NCBI RefSeq assembly: GCF_018069805.1
Contig: NZ_JAGPYN010000005.1
Location: forward strand, 164,054 to 228,053
Length of the DNA stretch: 64,000 nt
Direction of reading: 5' to 3'
DNA from: Pseudoalteromonas ostreae
Lineage (GTDB): Bacteria; Pseudomonadota; Gammaproteobacteria; Enterobacterales; Alteromonadaceae
Made by a program: the position numbers and the translations under genes. How positions within the stretch are numbered: the stretch's first letter is position 1; the number at the start of each line of letters is the position of its first letter. Under the pieces are notes generated by a model. It was not told where the DNA came from. It saw nothing but the letters and a program-made list of their open reading frames with translations, and searched no databases. Of this stretch, positions 61,281-64,000 are shown in pieces.

Positions 61281-61301
61281 TTACTCTATGTTCTGGATCT
61301 G
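61281..61301 (-). repeat. att site, yicC side: current 3' end of yicC
   Basis: The last codons of yicC (QIQNIE-stop). Partner of 58618-58638, 2663 bp away in the same orientation. Insertion at the 3' end of yicC is the documented site of SXT/R391-mobilised MGIs. Confidence 0.75.
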
Positions 61302-62141
61302 CTCGCGCATTTGCTCTATCAATACTTTAAGCTCAACCGCTGCATTGGTGATGTCGCTGTTGATTGATTTAGAGGCGAGGGTGTTTGCTTCGCGGTTAAA
61401 CTCTTGCATCATAAAATCTAAACGACGACCACATGCGCCACCTTTTTTAAGGATTTTTTTAGTTTCTTTGACATGAGATTTTAAACGGTCTAGTTCTTCA
61501 GCTACGTCTTGTTTTTGTGCAAGGTAGATGAGCTCTTGCTCAAGGCGAGCTTCGTCAATATTTGCAGTTAAATCTTCTAATTTTTGTGCTAATTTTTCAC
61601 GCTGCCATTTGGCAATTTCTGGCATGTGAGTTTCAACAATCGCTACTTGCTCTAAAATAGCATCAAGACGAGCGGCTATCATTTCTTCAAGATTAGCGCC
61701 TTCATCACCACGTGCAGATTTAAAATCTTCAATCACTTGATCAAAACCAGCAATGAGTGCGGTGTTAACGCTATCCATATCTAGCTCTTCAGCTTCCATA
61801 ACACCAGGCCAACGTAAGATGTCGACAGGATTAATATCGCCATTACTTTGTTGTTGCACCCATTTAGCGCTATTGATCAGTTGTGCAGCTAAAGCCTCAT
61901 TAATTGAAAGCTCGCCAACATGGGCTGGATTGGCCACAAACTTTAAGAACACTTCAACCTTGCCGCGTTGTAAATGTTTACGTAGGCGCTCACGGATCAC
62001 CGGCTCCATGCCACGAAATTGCTCAGGTGCGCGAATAAAGGTTTCAAGGTAGCGTTGGTTTACTGAACGAACTTCCCACGTGCCAGTGCCCCAATCGCCT
62101 TTTATTTCGCGACGCGCGTAAGCAGTCATACTGTGGATCAT
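61281..62141 (-). CDS. yicC: YicC family endoribonuclease-like protein
   Basis: About 286 aa from ATG 62141 (MIHSMTAYARREIKGDWGTG), with AGGAA upstream; the frame from 62168 has no ribosome site. Family parts: TWEVRSVNQRYLETFIRAPE at the start, and GACGRRLDFMMQEFNREANT, then NTLASKSINSDITNAAVELK in the C-terminal DUF1732. YicC proteins are stress-related endoribonucleases. The last seven codons are the attachment site of an island and are probably supplied by it. The coding sequence remains complete. Confidence 0.94.
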   Translation of the reverse strand: MIHSMTAYARREIKGDWGTGTWEVRSVNQRYLETFIRAPEQFRGMEPVIRERLRKHLQRGKVEVFLKFVANPAHVGELSINEALAAQLINSAKWVQQQSNGDINPVDILRWPGVMEAEELDMDSVNTALIAGFDQVIEDFKSARGDEGANLEEMIAARLDAILEQVAIVETHMPEIAKWQREKLAQKLEDLTANIDEARLEQELIYLAQKQDVAEELDRLKSHVKETKKILKKGGACGRRLDFMMQEFNREANTLASKSINSDITNAAVELKVLIEQMREQIQNIE

Positions 62142-62319
62142 GGATGGTTTCCTAGTTTTATTAAACAATATTAAAAGTGATTATACCGTAACACTGGTTA
62201 AGCTCTAGCGGAAATTTTTGTTGCTGCGAATTTTACAATTTGCTTTTGTTTAAATCAGCATGGCATCTACAGCTATATATACATATAATGTGGGAAATTC
62301 TGAATTAAGGGGATCGTGA

Positions 62320-63033
62320 ATGCGTCCAAGCGAAAGAACACCTAACCAAATTAGACCGGTTACATTTACACGTAATTACACTTTGCATGCTGAAGGCTCT
62401 GTGTTGGTTGAGTTTGGTAACACAAAAGTACTTTGTACAGCCACTGTTGAATCAGGTGTACCGCGTTTTATGAAAGGCCAAGGTAAAGGCTGGATCACAG
62501 CTGAGTACGGTATGTTACCGCGCTCTACCCATACCCGAAATGGCCGTGAAGCGGCGCGTGGCAAGCAAAGCGGTCGTACTATGGAAATTCAACGCTTAAT
62601 TGCACGCGCACTTCGTGCCGCAGTTGATTTAAAAGCGTTAGGCGAAAATACCATTACTATTGATTGTGATGTTATCCAAGCTGATGGCGGAACTCGTACT
62701 GCATCAATCAGTGGTGCTTGTGTTGCTCTAGTAGATGCGTTAACACATATGCGTAGCAAGGGTATGATCAATTCAAATCCTCTTAAATTTATGATTGCAG
62801 CTATTTCGGTAGGTATTTATAAAGGCCAAGCTATTAGCGATTTAGAATATTTAGAAGATTCTGACGCTGAAACCGATATGAACGTAATTTTGACCGAAAC
62901 GGGTAAAATTATTGAAGTGCAGGGTACAGCCGAGGGCGAACCTTTCTCGTTTGATGAGCTTGATGAATTACTCACTCTTGCGAAGCATTCAATCCGCGAA
63001 ATCATTGATGTTCAGAAGCAAGCACTAGCTTAA
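62320..63033 (+). CDS. rph: Ribonuclease PH
   Basis: 237 aa. Phosphorolytic 3' trimming of tRNAs and rRNA. Signatures: [80 protein letters not shown] and [26 protein letters not shown] precedes the start and TATAAT lies at 62284-62289. Divergent from yicC, co-directional with pyrE, as in related genomes. Confidence 0.97.
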   Translation: MRPSERTPNQIRPVTFTRNYTLHAEGSVLVEFGNTKVLCTATVESGVPRFMKGQGKGWITAEYGMLPRSTHTRNGREAARGKQSGRTMEIQRLIARALRAAVDLKALGENTITIDCDVIQADGGTRTASISGACVALVDALTHMRSKGMINSNPLKFMIAAISVGIYKGQAISDLEYLEDSDAETDMNVILTETGKIIEVQGTAEGEPFSFDELDELLTLAKHSIREIIDVQKQALA

Positions 63034-63053
63034 TAAGTAATAGGTTTATAGTA

Positions 63054-63698
63054 ATGAAAGATTATCAAATAGAGTTTATTGAATTCGCCTTAGAAAAACA
63101 GGTGTTAAAGTTTGGTGAGTTTACTTTAAAGTCTGGCCGTACTAGCCCTTACTTCTTTAATGCGGGGTTGTTTAATACAGGTCGTGACCTTGCACGTCTT
63201 GGTCGTTTTTATGCTGCCGCCCTTGAAGATGCAGGCATTGAATATGATGTTTTATTCGGTCCTGCTTATAAAGGTATTCCAATTGCAACAACTACCGCAG
63301 TAGCACTTGCAGATCATCACAATAAAGATGTGCCTTATTGCTTTAACCGTAAAGAGAAGAAAGCACACGGTGAAGGCGGTACATTAGTAGGCTCTGAGCT
63401 AAAAGGCAAAATCATGTTAGTAGATGACGTGATCACTGCTGGTACAGCAATTCGTGAGTCTATGGAAATCATTGCAGAAAATGGTGCGGATCTAAGTGGT
63501 GTCTTGATAGCTCTTGATCGTCAAGAGAAAGGTAAAGCTGAACTTTCTGCAATTCAAGAAGTAGAACGTGACTTTAATACTAAAGTAGTTTCAATAGTAA
63601 AGCTTGCAGATTTAATTAGCTACCTTGAAACTAAAGGTACTATGAACGAGCATCTTGCATCAGTAAAAGCTTATCGTGAGCAATATGGTATAGCTTAA
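63054..63698 (+). CDS. pyrE: Orotate phosphoribosyltransferase
   Basis: 214 aa. Makes OMP from orotate and PRPP in pyrimidine synthesis. [38 protein letters not shown] and the PRPP-binding motif [18 protein letters not shown] are clear. It is 20 bases after rph, so rph-pyrE is an operon. In E. coli pyrE is regulated by translation-coupled attenuation in that gap; no similar hairpin is visible here. Confidence 0.97.
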   Translation: MKDYQIEFIEFALEKQVLKFGEFTLKSGRTSPYFFNAGLFNTGRDLARLGRFYAAALEDAGIEYDVLFGPAYKGIPIATTTAVALADHHNKDVPYCFNRKEKKAHGEGGTLVGSELKGKIMLVDDVITAGTAIRESMEIIAENGADLSGVLIALDRQEKGKAELSAIQEVERDFNTKVVSIVKLADLISYLETKGTMNEHLASVKAYREQYGIA

Positions 63699-63724
63699 TC
63701 TAAGTATACTTAAAGCTATTCAAC

Positions 63725-63753
63725 AAAAGCCCGATGATTTTCATCGGGCTTTT
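63725..63753. terminator. Terminator of rph-pyrE
   Basis: 13-bp stem AAAAGCCCGATGA / TCATCGGGCTTTT with a TTT loop, 26 bases after the pyrE stop. Confidence 0.93.
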
Positions 63754-63866
63754 GCGTTTTATAACCGTATAAAGTTATTTTGAAGTTAAAAAAGTATCTC
63801 TTTTGTAGGGTTTGGCTTGAATTTTGAACGAACAGCACTTTATTTCAAGTTTTCTTTAAAAAACGC

Positions 63867-63894
63867 TTGCGTAAAATTCGCTGCGCCCTATAAT
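63867..63894 (+). promoter_or_regulatory. rRNA operon P1 promoter (rrn gene beyond the window)
   Basis: TTGCGT, 16-bp spacer, TATAAT, then GCGACCCC and A at 63903 as the probable start. The -10 region and the following CACTGAGACGG are nearly the same as E. coli rrnB P1 (TATAATGCGCCACCACTGACACGG-like, from memory). The 16-bp spacer and GC discriminator mark stringent control. AT-rich sequence upstream (63835-63863) could be an UP element. The rest of the window (63754-64000) holds this promoter and leader, no CDS; the 16S gene should follow. Confidence 0.85.
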
Positions 63895-64000
63895 GCGACC
63901 CCACTGAGACGGCAGACAGCAACGCTTAGCGAGGCAAGAGTCACTTAGTTAGTCGAGTAAAACTTGAGTTTAAATTTTTAATAAAGTTTAAAATTAAGTA

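Noticed and set aside
1..64000. CRISPR array, complete prophage, plasmid origin
   Set aside because: No regularly spaced repeats, no structural phage genes and no replication initiator genes seen.

Overview
The window is about 64 kb of AT-rich, densely coding chromosome from a marine gammaproteobacterium. Gene content and order point to the Alteromonadales, most likely Pseudoalteromonas (inferred from memory of the families, not from a search). Pointers include the rnr-rlmB-rpsF-priB-rpsR-rplI and dnaB-alr blocks, MaoP next to HdfR, and the recG/trmH/spoT/rpoZ/gmk/yicC/rph/pyrE neighbourhood. Almost everything is core genome with short intergenic gaps and many strong bidirectional terminators.

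Layout. 1-6.4 kb: end of a TolB-like propeller protein, an unknown protein, a secreted M1 aminopeptidase, a catalytically dead tyrosine-recombinase-like protein, DUF2750, GST, PpiC and a glutathione peroxidase. 6.5-16.4 kb: GNAT enzyme, a PAS histidine kinase with its response regulator, QueG, a chemotaxis transducer, a DMT permease/GDPD pair, and a DesKR-like two-component system preceded by a tiny membrane protein. 16.5-21.5 kb: rnr-rlmB, then the ribosomal operon rpsF-priB-rpsR-rplI with a probable autoregulatory leader. 21.6-25.4 kb: a minor-pilin operon (PilE, FimT, PilV, PilW, and a PilX with a very large C-terminal domain). 25.4-30 kb: ECF sigma/anti-sigma/DUF4097 operon, then dnaB-alr. 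30-32.7 kb: DUF2960, a YkoF-like/PnuC/kinase vitamin-salvage operon, a small HTH protein and tRNA-Arg(CCG). 33-41 kb: orphan histidine kinase, ZntB-like transporter, RimB-RimK-deacylase operon (acting on S6, whose gene is in this window), MscS, Omp85 protein. 41-48.5 kb: recQ-DUF3630, thioesterase, RarD, a diguanylate cyclase, maoP/hdfR, porin. 48.5-58.5 kb: recG-trmH, asnC/asnA, FapA, ridA-spoT, rpoZ, gmk. 61.3-63.7 kb: yicC, rph-pyrE, and at the right edge an rRNA-operon P1 promoter.

The main accessory feature is a decayed 2.7-kb island (about 58618-61301) between yicC and gmk. It is bounded by two copies of the yicC 3' end (both encode QIQNIE-stop, differing only at synonymous positions). 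It contains a broken tyrosine integrase reading away from yicC, an IS3 orfA scrap, and an AHH-family nuclease gene with a partner resembling Imm11/DUF1629 immunity proteins. The 3' end of yicC is the known attachment site of genomic islands mobilised by SXT/R391 ICEs (MGIs), so this looks like a fossil MGI that still carries a toxin-immunity module. The nuclease frame has an in-frame TAA near its 5' end, so the toxin may be dead or restarted while the immunity gene stays intact.
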